Positions 8,746 through 18,900 of a DNA stretch of 64,000 bases are shown piece by piece. Location of the stretch: NCBI RefSeq assembly GCF_002284565.1, contig NZ_NPKI01000027.1, positions 1-64,000 of the forward strand, read 5' to 3'. The stretch comes from Mesorhizobium mediterraneum. GTDB taxonomy: Bacteria; Pseudomonadota; Alphaproteobacteria; Rhizobiales; Rhizobiaceae. A program made the translations under genes and the position numbers. How positions within the stretch are numbered: the first letter of the stretch is position 1; each line of letters opens with the position of its first letter. The notes beneath the pieces are model-generated. The model had not been told where the DNA came from and searched no databases. It was given only the letters and a program-made list of their open reading frames with translations.

Positions 8746-8756
8746 TGTCGTTGTCC

Positions 8757-9818
8757 TCAGGCTGCGGTCGGGCTTGGAATGCGCGGCAGGTTCTCTGCCA
8801 GAAACCGCCAGTCCTCGCGCTCGCTTTCACCTTCATGGCGCTTACCGAAGAACTGGATGATCATCTTGCCGTCGGCGCCATAGGCTTCGAGAGACGTGAC
8901 GTGGCCATCCTTGGTCGGTTTGCGCACGGCCCAGACCTCATGGATGTGGCCGGTCCGCAGATGCAGGTGGAAGGTCTCGTCCAGCACGTTGATCCATGGC
9001 CCCATCGGCTTGATAGACTTGATTGGGCCCGAATGGATCTGGATGCAGCCGCGATTGCCGACAAAGCACATGATCGGCATCTCGCCCTCGGCGGCATGGT
9101 GGAACATGGCGCTGACGGCATCGTTGTCGAGCAGCCAGGCGTAATCCTGGCCGACCATGCGCATCGCCTGGCGGCGGTCGAGCTTGAGCGTCTTCAGCAT
9201 GCCGAAGAACTGGTGCACGTCAGTCAGGCGGCTCCAGCGGTCGCGCAGATCGTCGACATCAGCGGAAGCGTCGGAAGCCTCGGTCTCGTCGGCAAATCCG
9301 CCGTCTGAAATTGCGACCGTCGACTCCTCGTTTGGCGATTCGAGCTCGGCCACCAGCTTCTGATAGGCATAGAGGTTGGACGCGGGCCGCAGATGCACCT
9401 TGTGCACCGCCTCGCCTGCCGCATCGAAGAACTGCAGGCTGCGCCTGATATCGCCGCCGTCGCGCTTTTCGACGGCAAAGCCGTGCGTCCAGACTTTCGG
9501 GAAGATGCGCAGATCGATGTTCTCGCCAAGCACCATGGCATTGTGGTTGCCGGTGACGACTTTGTCGTAGACGCCGATCTTCTCGTGAACAGCGCTTTCG
9601 TTACGCGTCAGCGCCATGACCTCGCCGACGGCTTCGAGGCCGGTCAGAAGATCGTTGACGCGCGGCTCGACGCGGACGACGCCGTCGCCGCAATGCGCGG
9701 CGACCAGCTCGGCCTCCGAAATGCCGAGTTGGGCGGCGAGATCGCGCTCGCGCGTCTTCGGATTGTCTGCCCGCGCCCACCGGATCTCGTGCGGAGCGGG
9801 TTTTACGCGCTGGTCCAT
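8757..9818 (-). CDS. hmuS: haemin-degrading/trafficking factor HmuS
   Basis: 353 residues, the normal HemS/ChuS/HmuS length, built of two related HemS domains. N-terminal VMALTRNESAVHEKIGVYDKV and C-terminal GPIKSIKPMGPWINVLDETFHLHLR are family landmarks; the latter holds conserved haem-pocket residues. HmuS proteins bind imported haem in the cytoplasm and pass on or break it down. The gene lies between hemP (21-bp gap) and hmuT (11-bp gap). A second haem-degrading candidate (IsdG type) lies in the divergent operon, so the two may share the task. Confidence 0.93.
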   Translation of the reverse strand: MDQRVKPAPHEIRWARADNPKTRERDLAAQLGISEAELVAAHCGDGVVRVEPRVNDLLTGLEAVGEVMALTRNESAVHEKIGVYDKVVTGNHNAMVLGENIDLRIFPKVWTHGFAVEKRDGGDIRRSLQFFDAAGEAVHKVHLRPASNLYAYQKLVAELESPNEESTVAISDGGFADETEASDASADVDDLRDRWSRLTDVHQFFGMLKTLKLDRRQAMRMVGQDYAWLLDNDAVSAMFHHAAEGEMPIMCFVGNRGCIQIHSGPIKSIKPMGPWINVLDETFHLHLRTGHIHEVWAVRKPTKDGHVTSLEAYGADGKMIIQFFGKRHEGESEREDWRFLAENLPRIPSPTAA

Positions 9819-9839
9819 CTCTTAGATACCTACTCTTGC

Positions 9840-10046
9840 CTACTTGTTGAGGATGAGCTTGCCCTGACGGGTGATCTTCAGCCGGTAGAGCGCTCCGTGA
9901 TGCTCGATGCCGATCTCGTGCTCGCCTTGGAACAGCGTGTTGCTGGACAGGGTTCTCACGGTCAACGGAACCCGGTCGAAACGAGCCGAATTGTCGTCGG
10001 AACGGCGGACGCGATAGCGAAAGTCACTGGGATTGTGCGTGTTCAT
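9840..10046 (-). CDS. hemP: haemin uptake protein HemP (HmuP)
   Basis: 68 residues. The C-terminal half shows the HemP family pattern: LF.G..EI.I.H.G..YRL..T..GKLILNK. In Bradyrhizobium the homologue HmuP is required to activate the haem receptor gene together with Irr. Here it is the first gene of the hmuSTUV operon and is divergent from the receptor gene, which fits such a regulatory role. No DNA-binding domain can be named from sequence. Confidence 0.9.
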   Translation of the reverse strand: MNTHNPSDFRYRVRRSDDNSARFDRVPLTVRTLSSNTLFQGEHEIGIEHHGALYRLKITRQGKLILNK

Positions 10047-10111
10047 CTGGTTCGATCCCTTTCCTGTGCCGGGCGTCTGGCTAGGCGTTGCGTAGATGCC
10101 GATTCATTTCT

Positions 10112-10139
10112 TGACTTGAATAATCATGTTTATTAGTCA
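10112..10139. promoter_or_regulatory. IRO box and larger palindrome between hemP and hmuR
   Basis: TGACTTGAATAATCA (10112-10126) matches TGA-N9-TCA, the RirA target consensus. It is part of a 28-bp imperfect palindrome beginning TGACT and ending AGTCA (10135-10139), with an AATAA..CATG..TTATT core. The site lies 66 bp from the hemP start and about 110 bp before hmuR, so one bound repressor could control both operons. Confidence 0.6.
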
Positions 10140-10247
10140 GTGCAATACCGGACTAAGTGAGTCAAGATTTAAGACGCCGGACACGACGAAAAATGCCAGC
10201 AAGCTTCAAGCCAGCCAGCATCGAACCAGGCATTTTGGAGTTGGGGC

Positions 10248-12506
10248 ATGGGGTTGGCGAATTGGGGACGGCTGGGTCTGGCGAATAGCAGCCCAGGTCC
10301 GGCGCATCAAGGTCCGGCGCATCGATCGATGGCAAAGGGCCGGTCTATGGCAACGGGAATCGCCGCACTGCTGGCGGGTGCTGCGGCGATTGCTCTGCTC
10401 ACGCCGTCAGCCAACGCTCAACACGCCGCCCAACCGGCAACAGACCAGCAGCAGCCCGAACAAGCGCAGACGCCTGAAGAGGCTGCGCTGGCCCCGGCAG
10501 GCGCAACGCTGCTCGACCAGATCCTGGTCATCAGCCGCACCGGCGAGACGGCGATCGATTCCCTGGCTTCGGTCAGTCATGTCGATCAGGAGCAATTGGA
10601 ACGCCGCATGGCGACCACACCTAACGAAATGCTGTTGGGTGTGCCTGGTGTAGCGGTCCAGGCGGACGCAAGGCGCGTCAGTTCAAGCATCAATATCCGT
10701 GGCTTGCAGGATTTCGGCCGCGTCGCGGTGATCGTCGACGGTGCGCGGCAGAATTTCCAGCGCTCCGATCACGGCACGCAATCGACCTTCTATATCGACC
10801 CGGAGCTCATCAAATCCGTCGATGTGATCCGCGGCCCCGTTGCCAACACCTACGGCTCGGGCGCCATTGGTGGCGTCGTCTTGTTCGAAACCAAGGACGC
10901 GGACGACTATCTTCGCGACGGCGAGACATGGGCGGCGTCTGCGACCGGGCGCTACGAGAGCAATGGCGAAGGCTGGACGACCAGCGCTGCCGGCGCATAC
11001 CGTTTCAACGAGAACTGGGATGTCCTCGGCAACATCGTCTATCGCGACTATGACGACTACAAGGATGGCGGCGGCGATACGGTGAACGGCACCGGCTTCG
11101 ATGTCTTGAGCGGCCTGCTCAAGACGACCATCCGCCCCACTGAAAACAGCGAACTGAAGCTGGGTTGGAATGGCACGAGCGACGGGTGGAACGAGGTCAG
11201 CGGCGGCACGCCGGTGAATGATGTCGACCTGAAAGCGAATACCTTCACGGGCCGCTACAACATCACCGACGAAGACAAGAGCTGGCTCGATCTCCACATC
11301 AACGCCTCCTACAACAAGACCGACATGGAAATGACAAGCCTTGTCCCGCAAAACCGGTTTGATCCAGTCACCGGTCTTCCCATCGTCTTGCCGGCGGGTT
11401 CGATGTCGACCTTCGATATCGGCACTTCGGGCATCGACATCTGGAACACCTCGCGGTTCGAGACCGCCGGCATTGCGCACGAGCTGACCTACGGTGGCGA
11501 CTGGGTTGGCGACGACGTCGAGACGGGTGGTACCGCAGGCGGCGCCAGTTTCTATACCCCTTCGGGAAAGCGAAACGTTTCCGGCGCTTACGTCCAGGAC
11601 AAGCTCACATGGGACTGGCTCGAAGTCATCGCCGGGCTGCGTTACGACAGCTACAACCTCGAAAGCGATGTCGGCGAAACCTCCGGCGACCGGTTGTCGC
11701 CGCGCATCACCGTCGGCGTCTCGCCATTCGAAACCGCCAGTCTTTCGGGACTGCAATTTTACGGCACCTATGCGGAGGGATATCGTTCCCCGTCGCTGTC
11801 GGAAACTCTCATCAGTGGCAACCATCCGGCAGGCGTCAGCTTTCCGTTTCTCCCCAATCCCGACCTGAAGCCTGAAACCGGCAAGACGGTCGAATTCGGT
11901 GTCAACTATAAGCACGACGACATCCTCGAAGCCGGCGACGCGTTTCGTTTCAAGGCGGCCTACTTCAACAACGACGTCGACGACTACATCGACGGTGTAA
12001 CGCTATCGGCATTCGATCCGACCAGCGGCTGCCCATTCGGCCCCGGCATCCCGATCTGCTTCCAGTACCAGAACTTCGCAAAAGCCAAGATCCGCGGCTT
12101 TGAAATGGAAGCTGTCTATGACGCCAGCTGGGGTTTCGCCGGGCTGTCGGCCTCGATTATCGATGGCCACACCATCTCCTATGAGGGCGAGCGGGCAGAC
12201 CTCGTCACCGTCCCTTCGTCCCAAGTCACCGCGCAACTCGGCTTGCGCTTTCTGGAGGATAAGCTGACCGTCGGCGGCGAGGTGCAGTACAATGGCAAGC
12301 CAAAGGGCAACGCGGTGGCCAAGGATTACACGCTGGTCAATGCCTTCGCCAGCTACCAGGCGACCGACAATTTCAAGGTCGATTTCCGCGCCGACAATTT
12401 GTTCGACGTGAAATACACCAATCCGTTGAATGCATCGGCCACGAGTGTAATTTACGAGCCCGGCGTCACGCTGAAGCTGGCGGCGACAATGCGATTTGGA
12501 GGCTGA
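10248..12506 (+). CDS. hmuR: TonB-dependent haem/haemoglobin receptor HmuR
   Basis: 752 residues from an ATG preceded by GGAGTTGGGG; a signal peptide core (ATGIAALLAGAAAIALL then SANAQ) starts near residue 34, so initiation at 10329 or 10347 is also possible. DQILVIS near residue 90 is a likely TonB box, followed by a plug domain and a beta-barrel ending in an aromatic-containing TMRFGG. YRSPS (about residue 512) and NPDLKPE (about 537) correspond to the FRAP/NPNL region of haem receptors. It takes haem across the outer membrane. It heads an operon with a 5-bp gap to the next gene. Confidence 0.92.
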   Translation: MGLANWGRLGLANSSPGPAHQGPAHRSMAKGRSMATGIAALLAGAAAIALLTPSANAQHAAQPATDQQQPEQAQTPEEAALAPAGATLLDQILVISRTGETAIDSLASVSHVDQEQLERRMATTPNEMLLGVPGVAVQADARRVSSSINIRGLQDFGRVAVIVDGARQNFQRSDHGTQSTFYIDPELIKSVDVIRGPVANTYGSGAIGGVVLFETKDADDYLRDGETWAASATGRYESNGEGWTTSAAGAYRFNENWDVLGNIVYRDYDDYKDGGGDTVNGTGFDVLSGLLKTTIRPTENSELKLGWNGTSDGWNEVSGGTPVNDVDLKANTFTGRYNITDEDKSWLDLHINASYNKTDMEMTSLVPQNRFDPVTGLPIVLPAGSMSTFDIGTSGIDIWNTSRFETAGIAHELTYGGDWVGDDVETGGTAGGASFYTPSGKRNVSGAYVQDKLTWDWLEVIAGLRYDSYNLESDVGETSGDRLSPRITVGVSPFETASLSGLQFYGTYAEGYRSPSLSETLISGNHPAGVSFPFLPNPDLKPETGKTVEFGVNYKHDDILEAGDAFRFKAAYFNNDVDDYIDGVTLSAFDPTSGCPFGPGIPICFQYQNFAKAKIRGFEMEAVYDASWGFAGLSASIIDGHTISYEGERADLVTVPSSQVTAQLGLRFLEDKLTVGGEVQYNGKPKGNAVAKDYTLVNAFASYQATDNFKVDFRADNLFDVKYTNPLNASATSVIYEPGVTLKLAATMRFGG

Positions 12507-12511
12507 CGACA

Positions 12512-12955
12512 ATGGCAAGCTTGACGGCATCGCTTCGCCTGCTGACCTCGGTGCTGGCAATGCCGCTTGTGATGGGTCCGGCGTGGGCGCAAGAGTCCGC
12601 GCCGGTCCCTGGTCTCACGCTTGAACTCAACGGCGCACAACCTTCCGACAAGGGCTGCCGTTTGACGTTCGTGGTCAACAACACTCTCGGCGCCGACCTC
12701 TCGAAAGCGGCGTTCGAGATCGCGCTGTTCAACGAGGCTGGCGTCGTCGACCGGCTGACCGTGCTCGACTTCAAGGACCTGCCGGCGGGCAAGACCAAGG
12801 TGACGCGTTTCGATCTTGCAGGCGCCGACTGCGCCAAGGTCAGCCGCGTGCTGATCAACAGCGCGACCGAATGCGCCGGCACCGGCATCGAGCCGGACGC
12901 TTGCATGCGCAGGCTGAAGACCGAGACCAAGACCGGCATCGCCTTCGGGGTCTGA
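12512..12955 (+). CDS. conserved secreted protein of the haem operon, function unknown
   Basis: 147 residues with a clear Sec signal peptide ending near PAWAQES. The mature part (about 120 residues) is beta-rich, with four cysteines (in GCRL, DCAK, TECAG and DACM contexts) that could form two disulphides in the periplasm. I recognise no named domain. It starts 5 bp after hmuR and ends 7 bp before tonB, so it is co-transcribed and probably serves haem or iron uptake. What it binds, if anything, cannot be said. Confidence 0.8.
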   Translation: MASLTASLRLLTSVLAMPLVMGPAWAQESAPVPGLTLELNGAQPSDKGCRLTFVVNNTLGADLSKAAFEIALFNEAGVVDRLTVLDFKDLPAGKTKVTRFDLAGADCAKVSRVLINSATECAGTGIEPDACMRRLKTETKTGIAFGV

Positions 12956-12962
12956 GAACGCA

Positions 12963-14036
12963 GTGGGACTGGAGCCCGCGCTCGGACGGAACATCGTGGC
13001 ATGGCCGCTGGCCGGACCGTTGCCGCCGAGGGCAAATGATCTTGATTTGACAAGCGGGCCGCTGCAGTTTCCGTTCCGCGACATGCAGGAAATCAGTCCC
13101 CTCCCTAACGTCGGCGGCGAGCTGGCCATAGCACCGGCCGAGCCCCAGGCGACGCCATTTGCCCGGAACCGCAAGTGGGTGCTGGCGATTGTCACTTCCT
13201 GCCTTCTCCACGCCGCGGTGGCGGCGGTTTTCCTGTTATCGCCGGCCGGGACATTTGACTTCCAGGATGCCACTCAGTCGGAAGGCAGCGATCAGTCGGG
13301 CGCCAACGTGGTTGGCAGCGCCCTGGATCGGGAAGCGCAGGCAATGAAGGTCACATTGGTGCCGAACCCGCAGCCGACCAAACCAGCGGCGGCAAAGAAA
13401 CCGGTGCCGCCAACAATGCCTCCTCAGCCCGCCAAAGAAGCGACGAAGCCGCCCCTTGAACCTTCCCCGGAAGCTGTCAAACAGTCGGCGGCCCTGCCAG
13501 ACATATTGGCGTCCGGGGTCTCCGATGACCAGAGCGCGGCCCCAAAGCGCCCAGTACAACCAACTGTTCAGACAGAAAGCACCAAAGCGCCTGCTGTGTT
13601 TGCCGGGCAGCCGCCGATCCCCAGCGCCAGACCAAGCCCACCAATGCCTCCTTCAAGGACAAGCGAAGCAGATGAGAAGCGCGGCACGGCAGATGGCCGG
13701 GACCGCTCTGCTCGGGCGGCGAGTAAGGGCAAGAGACAAAATGAAGCAGGTATTGCGGCGGAATCCAGCTACCGCAGCGACGTCATAAGAAAGCTCAGCC
13801 GTGTCAATCGCAGCGTCCCGCCCTCGGTGCAAGCAACCGCCCGCAACAATGCAATTGTCACATTCGTCATTGGCAGCCGTGGCGGCATCAATGAGCTGCG
13901 CATCCTAGAGAGTTCTGGTTCGGAAGATTTCGATCAGGTCGTGCTCGGTATCGTGAGGAAGGCAGCCCCCTTTCCTCCCATCCCGACAAAAGTCGGCAAC
14001 AATCTGGTGTTTACAGGTGCGATCGGTCCGTTTTGA
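12963..14036 (+). CDS. tonB: TonB energy-transducing protein
   Basis: 357 residues if the GTG at 12963 is used; an internal ATG at 13083 would remove 40 residues but lacks a better ribosome-binding site. One membrane anchor (WVLAIVTSCLLHAAVAAVFLLS) lies near residue 75, then a long Pro/Lys/Ala-rich periplasmic spacer. The C-terminal TonB domain carries YRSDVIRKLSRVNR and the IVTFVIGSRGGINELRIL beta segment. It energises the receptor encoded upstream. No exbB or exbD is present in the window, so those must be elsewhere. Placement between receptor and haem-degrading genes makes it a dedicated haem TonB. Confidence 0.88.
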   Translation: MGLEPALGRNIVAWPLAGPLPPRANDLDLTSGPLQFPFRDMQEISPLPNVGGELAIAPAEPQATPFARNRKWVLAIVTSCLLHAAVAAVFLLSPAGTFDFQDATQSEGSDQSGANVVGSALDREAQAMKVTLVPNPQPTKPAAAKKPVPPTMPPQPAKEATKPPLEPSPEAVKQSAALPDILASGVSDDQSAAPKRPVQPTVQTESTKAPAVFAGQPPIPSARPSPPMPPSRTSEADEKRGTADGRDRSARAASKGKRQNEAGIAAESSYRSDVIRKLSRVNRSVPPSVQATARNNAIVTFVIGSRGGINELRILESSGSEDFDQVVLGIVRKAAPFPPIPTKVGNNLVFTGAIGPF

Positions 14037-14098
14037 GAATCTTCACCTCGTCGTTTCCATCTACGGTCACAGTTCACCAATCCCGAAAGGACAGCCCA

Positions 14099-14413
14099 AT
14101 GTACATCGCCATGAACCGCTTCAAAGTCCAGAACGGCTCTGAGGACGCCTTCGAGGACGTCTGGAAGAACCGTGATTCGAGCCTTTCGGAGATGAAAGGT
14201 TTCAAGGAATTTCATCTGCTGCGCGGTCCGGTCAACGAGGCCGAAGGTTACACGCTGTTCGCCTCGCACACCGTATGGGCGAGCCATGAGGATTTCGTCG
14301 CCTGGACCAAATCCGAGAATTTCCGCGCGGCGCACCGCAATACCGGCACCACCAAGGTGCACTATCTCGACCATCCGCAGTTCGAAGGCTTTTCGGTCGT
14401 CGAGGGCGCGTGA
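14099..14413 (+). CDS. hmuQ: IsdG/HmuQ-type haem-degrading monooxygenase (ABM fold)
   Basis: 104 residues starting MYIAMNRFKV after a GAAAGGA ribosome-binding site; the frame is open 22 codons further but overlaps tonB. It shows the antibiotic-biosynthesis-monooxygenase fold with landmarks of haem-degrading members: the early Asn in MNRF, a Trp in TVWASHEDF, and a His in FRAAHRNTGT that would be the haem ligand. In Bradyrhizobium HmuQ and HmuD of this type cleave haem. The gene sits in the haem receptor operon, which supports the assignment. The symbol is given by analogy. Confidence 0.78.
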   Translation: MYIAMNRFKVQNGSEDAFEDVWKNRDSSLSEMKGFKEFHLLRGPVNEAEGYTLFASHTVWASHEDFVAWTKSENFRAAHRNTGTTKVHYLDHPQFEGFSVVEGA

Positions 14414-14414
14414 C

Positions 14415-14786
14415 ATGGCCTTGCCCGCAGCCGACCCGGCGCGCAGCATTCCCGTGCTGGCCTCGCCCGACATCAAGGCGACGCGCGATTTCTACCGCGA
14501 CCAGCTCGGTTTCGGCATCGTCGGGCCCGAGATGGACGACTATCTCATCATGCGCCGCAACGAGATGGAGATTCACTTCTGGAAGAGCGACGACCGCAAG
14601 CTGCCGGAAGTGTCGTCCTGCTACATCAGAGGCGGCGAGGTGCCGGCGCTGCATGCCGAATTTTCGGCGCGCGGCGTCGAGAAACTCAGCCCTTTCACCG
14701 TTCGCCCGTGGAACATGAAGGAATTCTATGTCTGGGACCCGCATGGCAATCTGCTGAGGTTCGGCTGCGCGCCCGAAGAAGTGTGA
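14415..14786 (+). CDS. VOC-superfamily (glyoxalase/bleomycin-resistance-like) protein
   Basis: 123 residues with the vicinal-oxygen-chelate pattern: IPVLASPDIKATRDFYRDQLGF at the N terminus and KEFYVWDPHGNLLRFG at the C terminus. Potential metal ligands include the His of MEIHFW and the Glu of KEFYV, but the family is functionally diverse. It begins 1 bp after the hmuQ stop, so the two are almost certainly translated together. This suggests a job tied to haem breakdown or detoxification, which is inference. The bleomycin-binding label should not be taken literally. Confidence 0.82.
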   Translation: MALPAADPARSIPVLASPDIKATRDFYRDQLGFGIVGPEMDDYLIMRRNEMEIHFWKSDDRKLPEVSSCYIRGGEVPALHAEFSARGVEKLSPFTVRPWNMKEFYVWDPHGNLLRFGCAPEEV

Positions 14787-14807
14787 AGCTTCCGGGCCTG
14801 CCGGTTC

Positions 14808-15866
14808 TCAGGCCTTGCCGAACAATCGTCGCAGCGCCCAAACCAGGCGCTTGGCGAAGCGCTTGCGCAGCCGTCGCAAACGGCTTCGGCGACCAAGAAA
14901 TGGCATGACACGCGGATCGTCGCCGAGGCTGCCAAACCGCTTGGCGTGCTGCGACAGGAATCCGGGCACAAAACCCCGGCCATTGGCGGCGGCGAGCTGC
15001 TCTGCACTGGCCACGACGTAGTCGACGATATCATTCGCCATGACCATCTCATGCGCTCGGTATGCCAGCGATTGCTGCACATTGCCGCCGGTGTAGGCGA
15101 TGTTGGTGGATGCGTTGGCCCCGTGCAGGCGGTAGAGGCCGAGACATTCCGACAGGAGCAGGCTGCCGGCCGCCAGATGCGCACATGTCGCCGCGAGATA
15201 GTCGGTCCCTATCCTGGCCTTGAACGGGAACGCCAGAACCGGTTCCAGCGCGGCGCGCCGAAAGACCATCGACGATGTCGGCGCCCACATCCAGCCATAG
15301 GCGCCGGGCTTGAAATACGTGATCGGATGGTCCGAAACATAGCCGATCTCCGGCGCCATCGCGCCAAGCTGTTTGCCGGGGATGATGCCGACGCCAGGTC
15401 CGTCCAGACTGGAACGCGGCTTTCGCAATTGAATATAGGTGCCAGCCAGCAAGCTGCGATCGCGGTCGACCAGAAAGACATCGGAACTGGACAGCGATGC
15501 CGGGCGCATCGCATTCAAATGGGCCGCAAGGTGCGCCACGAGAAAATTCGGCAACCAGATATCGTCGGCATCGAGAAACGCCACGAACGGCGCGTCGCTT
15601 GCGGCAAAACCATCGCGGAAAGATTCAAGCTGGCCGCCATTTTGCGAACGCGCCAACAGGCTGAAGCGCGGGTCATCGATCGCTTCGAGTAGCCGGCGGA
15701 TGTGATCGGCCGAGCCGTCGGTCGAAGCGTCGTCGACGATGACGCAGTGCCATTTCTGATAGGTCTGCGCCAGAACCGAGCGGATCGCATCCTCAATATA
15801 GTCGCGATAATTGTGACATGTGATGACCACGCCGACACGCGGAAGCTCAAACCGTGGTGGCTGCAT
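14808..15866 (-). CDS. family 2 glycosyltransferase
   Basis: 352 residues from the ATG at 15866; a longer form from a GTG at 15935 is possible. The GT-A fold is clear: VGVVITCHNYRDYIEDAIRSVL opens the nucleotide-sugar domain, VDDASTDGS follows, and FLDADDIW carries the DxD metal motif near residue 98. No signal peptide or strong membrane helix is seen, so it probably acts at the cytoplasmic face on a polysaccharide or lipid-linked substrate. No other polysaccharide genes adjoin it; it is convergent with the VOC gene. Sugar and acceptor are unknown. Confidence 0.85.
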   Translation of the reverse strand: MQPPRFELPRVGVVITCHNYRDYIEDAIRSVLAQTYQKWHCVIVDDASTDGSADHIRRLLEAIDDPRFSLLARSQNGGQLESFRDGFAASDAPFVAFLDADDIWLPNFLVAHLAAHLNAMRPASLSSSDVFLVDRDRSLLAGTYIQLRKPRSSLDGPGVGIIPGKQLGAMAPEIGYVSDHPITYFKPGAYGWMWAPTSSMVFRRAALEPVLAFPFKARIGTDYLAATCAHLAAGSLLLSECLGLYRLHGANASTNIAYTGGNVQQSLAYRAHEMVMANDIVDYVVASAEQLAAANGRGFVPGFLSQHAKRFGSLGDDPRVMPFLGRRSRLRRLRKRFAKRLVWALRRLFGKA

Positions 15867-15964
15867 CTGTTCGGCCTCGCCCCTGTCGAGTTGCCCACTT
15901 GTTAGTCGACGTGGCTTCTTGTCAACACGAGGCACTTTCGCGGCAAGCGGGCCTTGGGGGAATC

Positions 15965-18900
15965 TTACGCCGCGGCCAGCAGGCTGGCATTGCCGCCCGC
16001 AGCCGTGGTGTCGACGCAGACGGCGCGCTCATGCGCATAGGCCGCCGGGTTGAGCACTTCGCTGACCAGCGGCACGATCGGGCCGGCGCGGTCGGCGATC
16101 ACCTTGCGCACGATACGCGCGGCCTCGGGCGTGCCGGAAAAGGCGACGACGTCGACCCGCAGCGAGCGTGCCTCGACCGGGTCCGGACGACCGTCGATGG
16201 CCGCCAGCGGCAGCCCCTTGCCGGTCAGTGACGACAGTGCAGCCGGCGCACCCGGCGCGACGGCCAGCACCGCATTGCCGGCCGCGAGCGCTTGGATCGT
16301 CTGGGCAAGCAGCGTGTCGGCGTCCGGTCCCAGGCAGAGCACACGGCCGCGCGGCGACAGCGACAGCGTGTTGGCCTCGCCCGTCGGTCCGGGCAGATCG
16401 ACCTGGCCGAAATCGATGCTGGCGGCGGCACCGATGGCGGCAGCGCCCTTGCCGCGCAGATGCTTCCTCAGCACCGCCACCCGGTCCGCTCGCGTCGACC
16501 AGCCGCCGAGCGCCGGGTCGGGCAGATTGTCGGCGAGTTCGGTAGCCGTCACCTTGCGGCCGTCAAGAATAGGCGCGCCCGCCTGCGGCCCCTTGCGGAA
16601 CCGCCTGAGATAATGTGGCCCCCCGGCCTTCGGTCCGGTGCCGGAAAGCCCTTCACCGCCGAACGGCTGCGAGCCGACCACGGCGCCGATCTGGTTGCGG
16701 TTGACGTAGATGTTGCCGGCATGGATGCCGTCGACGAAATGCTGGGCGCGGCCTTCAATGCGGGTGTGCAGGCCAAAGGTCAGGCCATAACCCTTGCGGT
16801 TGATCGCGGCGATCACCGCATCGATGTCGTCGGCGTCGAAGGTGGCGACATGCAGCACCGGCCCGAACACCTCGCGCTCCATCTCCTCGATGCCCTTGAC
16901 CCGAAAGACATGCGGCGCCATGAAGCGGCCGTTCTTCGGCGCTTCGAGCTTGGCGATCAGCCGGCCCTGCAGACCCATTTCGGTGCAATAGTCGCGGATC
17001 GATTTTTGTGCCTCATCGTCGATGACCGGGCCGACATCGGTTGAAATCTGCCAGGGATCGCCGAGACTGAGCGCTTCCATCGCTCCCTTCAGCATCTCCA
17101 GCATCTTCTTCTCGACGTCCTTCTGCACATAGAGCACGCGCAGCGCCGAGCAGCGCTGGCCGGCACTCTGGAAGGCCGAGGCAAGGATGTCGCGCACCGC
17201 TTGTTCGGGAAGTGCGGTGGAATCGACGATCATCGCGTTCAACCCGCCGGTCTCGGCGATCAGCATGGCGTCGGGCGCGGCGGTCTCGGCCAACTGCTTT
17301 TCGATCAGCTTGGCGACCTCGGTCGAGCCGGTGAAGCAGACGCCGGCAATGCGCGGATCGGCGGTCAGCGGGCCACCGACCGACGGACCATCGCCGGGCA
17401 GAAGCTGGATGACGTCTTCCGGGACGCCGGCCTCGCGCAGCAATTCGACGGCGCGGAACGCAATCAGCGGCGTCTGCTCGGCCGGCTTGGCGATCACCGA
17501 ATTGCCGGTGACGAGTGCTGCCGCGATCTGGCCGGTGAAGATGGCGAGCGGAAAATTCCACGGCGAGATGCAGGCGATCACCCCGCGCGCTTCCGTGCCG
17601 GGTTCGGCGTTGGCAGCCTCGGCCGCGTAATAGCGCAGGAAATCGACCGCTTCGCGCACTTCGGCGACGCCGTCGGCCAGCGATTTGCCGGCCTCGCGGC
17701 TGGCGAGCGCGAAGAACTCGACGGCATTGGCTTCGTAGAGATCGGCGGCGCGGTTGAGGATGGCGGCGCGCTCGGGAACGGCACGTCTTGCCCATGCCGG
17801 CTGCGCCTCCACGGCGATGCGCAGGGCGGTCGCGACCTGCTTGGCGCTGGCCTCGCTGACCGTGCCGACCACCTCGTCGGGTTTTGCCGGATTGACCACC
17901 GGACGCTGCTTGCCGTAGCCGGCGGCCCGCGTGATCGGCTTGGCGTGCCAGCGGTCCGGGCCGGAAAACTCGGTCTTCGCCTGGTCGATCGCGGCCAGGG
18001 TCACCGGATCAGTGATGTCGAATCCCTTCGAATTGCGTCGGCTGGCACCAAAGATCGCCGATGGTCGCGCGATCGCCGGATTGGCGGCGGGACCCTGTTT
18101 CTCGACGGTTTCGAGCGGGTCGCGGGCAATATCCTCCGGCTCGACCTCCTCGTCGGTGAGCTGGTGGACGAAGGAGGAGTTGGCGCCGTTCTCCAGCAGC
18201 CGGCGGACCAGGTAGGCAAGCAGGTCGGAATGCGCGCCGACCGGCGCATAGATGCGGCAGCGCGTGCCTTCTGCGCGCCGCACCGTCTCGTGCAGCGCTT
18301 CGCCCATGCCGTGCAGGCGCTGGAACTCGAAGGAGTCACGATCCCCGGCCATCGACAGGATGGCGGCGACGGTGTGGGCGTTGTGAGTGGCGAATTGCGG
18401 ATAGATGCGGTCGGTCATCGACAGCAGCTTTTTCGCGCAGGCCAGGTAGGACACATCTGTGTTGGCCTTGCGGGTGAAGACCGGATAGCCGTCGAGCCCG
18501 AGCGTCTGCGCTCGCTTGATCTCGGTATCCCAATAGGCGCCCTTGACCAGCCGCACCATGATGGTGCGATCGTATTTCTTCGCCAGCGCATAGAGCCAGT
18601 CGATGGTGAAGGCTGCGCGCGGACCATAGGCCTGGACGACGACGCCAAAACCGTTCCAGCCGGCAAGCTCCGGCTCGGCCAGCACCCGTTCGATGACGTC
18701 GAGCGACAGGTCGAGGCGATCGGCCTCCTCGGCGTCGACGTTGAGGCCCATGCGCGAATGACGCGCCGCCAGCGCCAGCGACAAAAGCCGCGCGGCCATC
18801 ACAGGCAGCATCTTTTCCTTCTGCGTTATCTCATAGCGCGGGTGCAGCGCCGAAAGCTTGACCGAGATGCCATGGTTCTGGCGGATGTCAGGGCCGTTGG

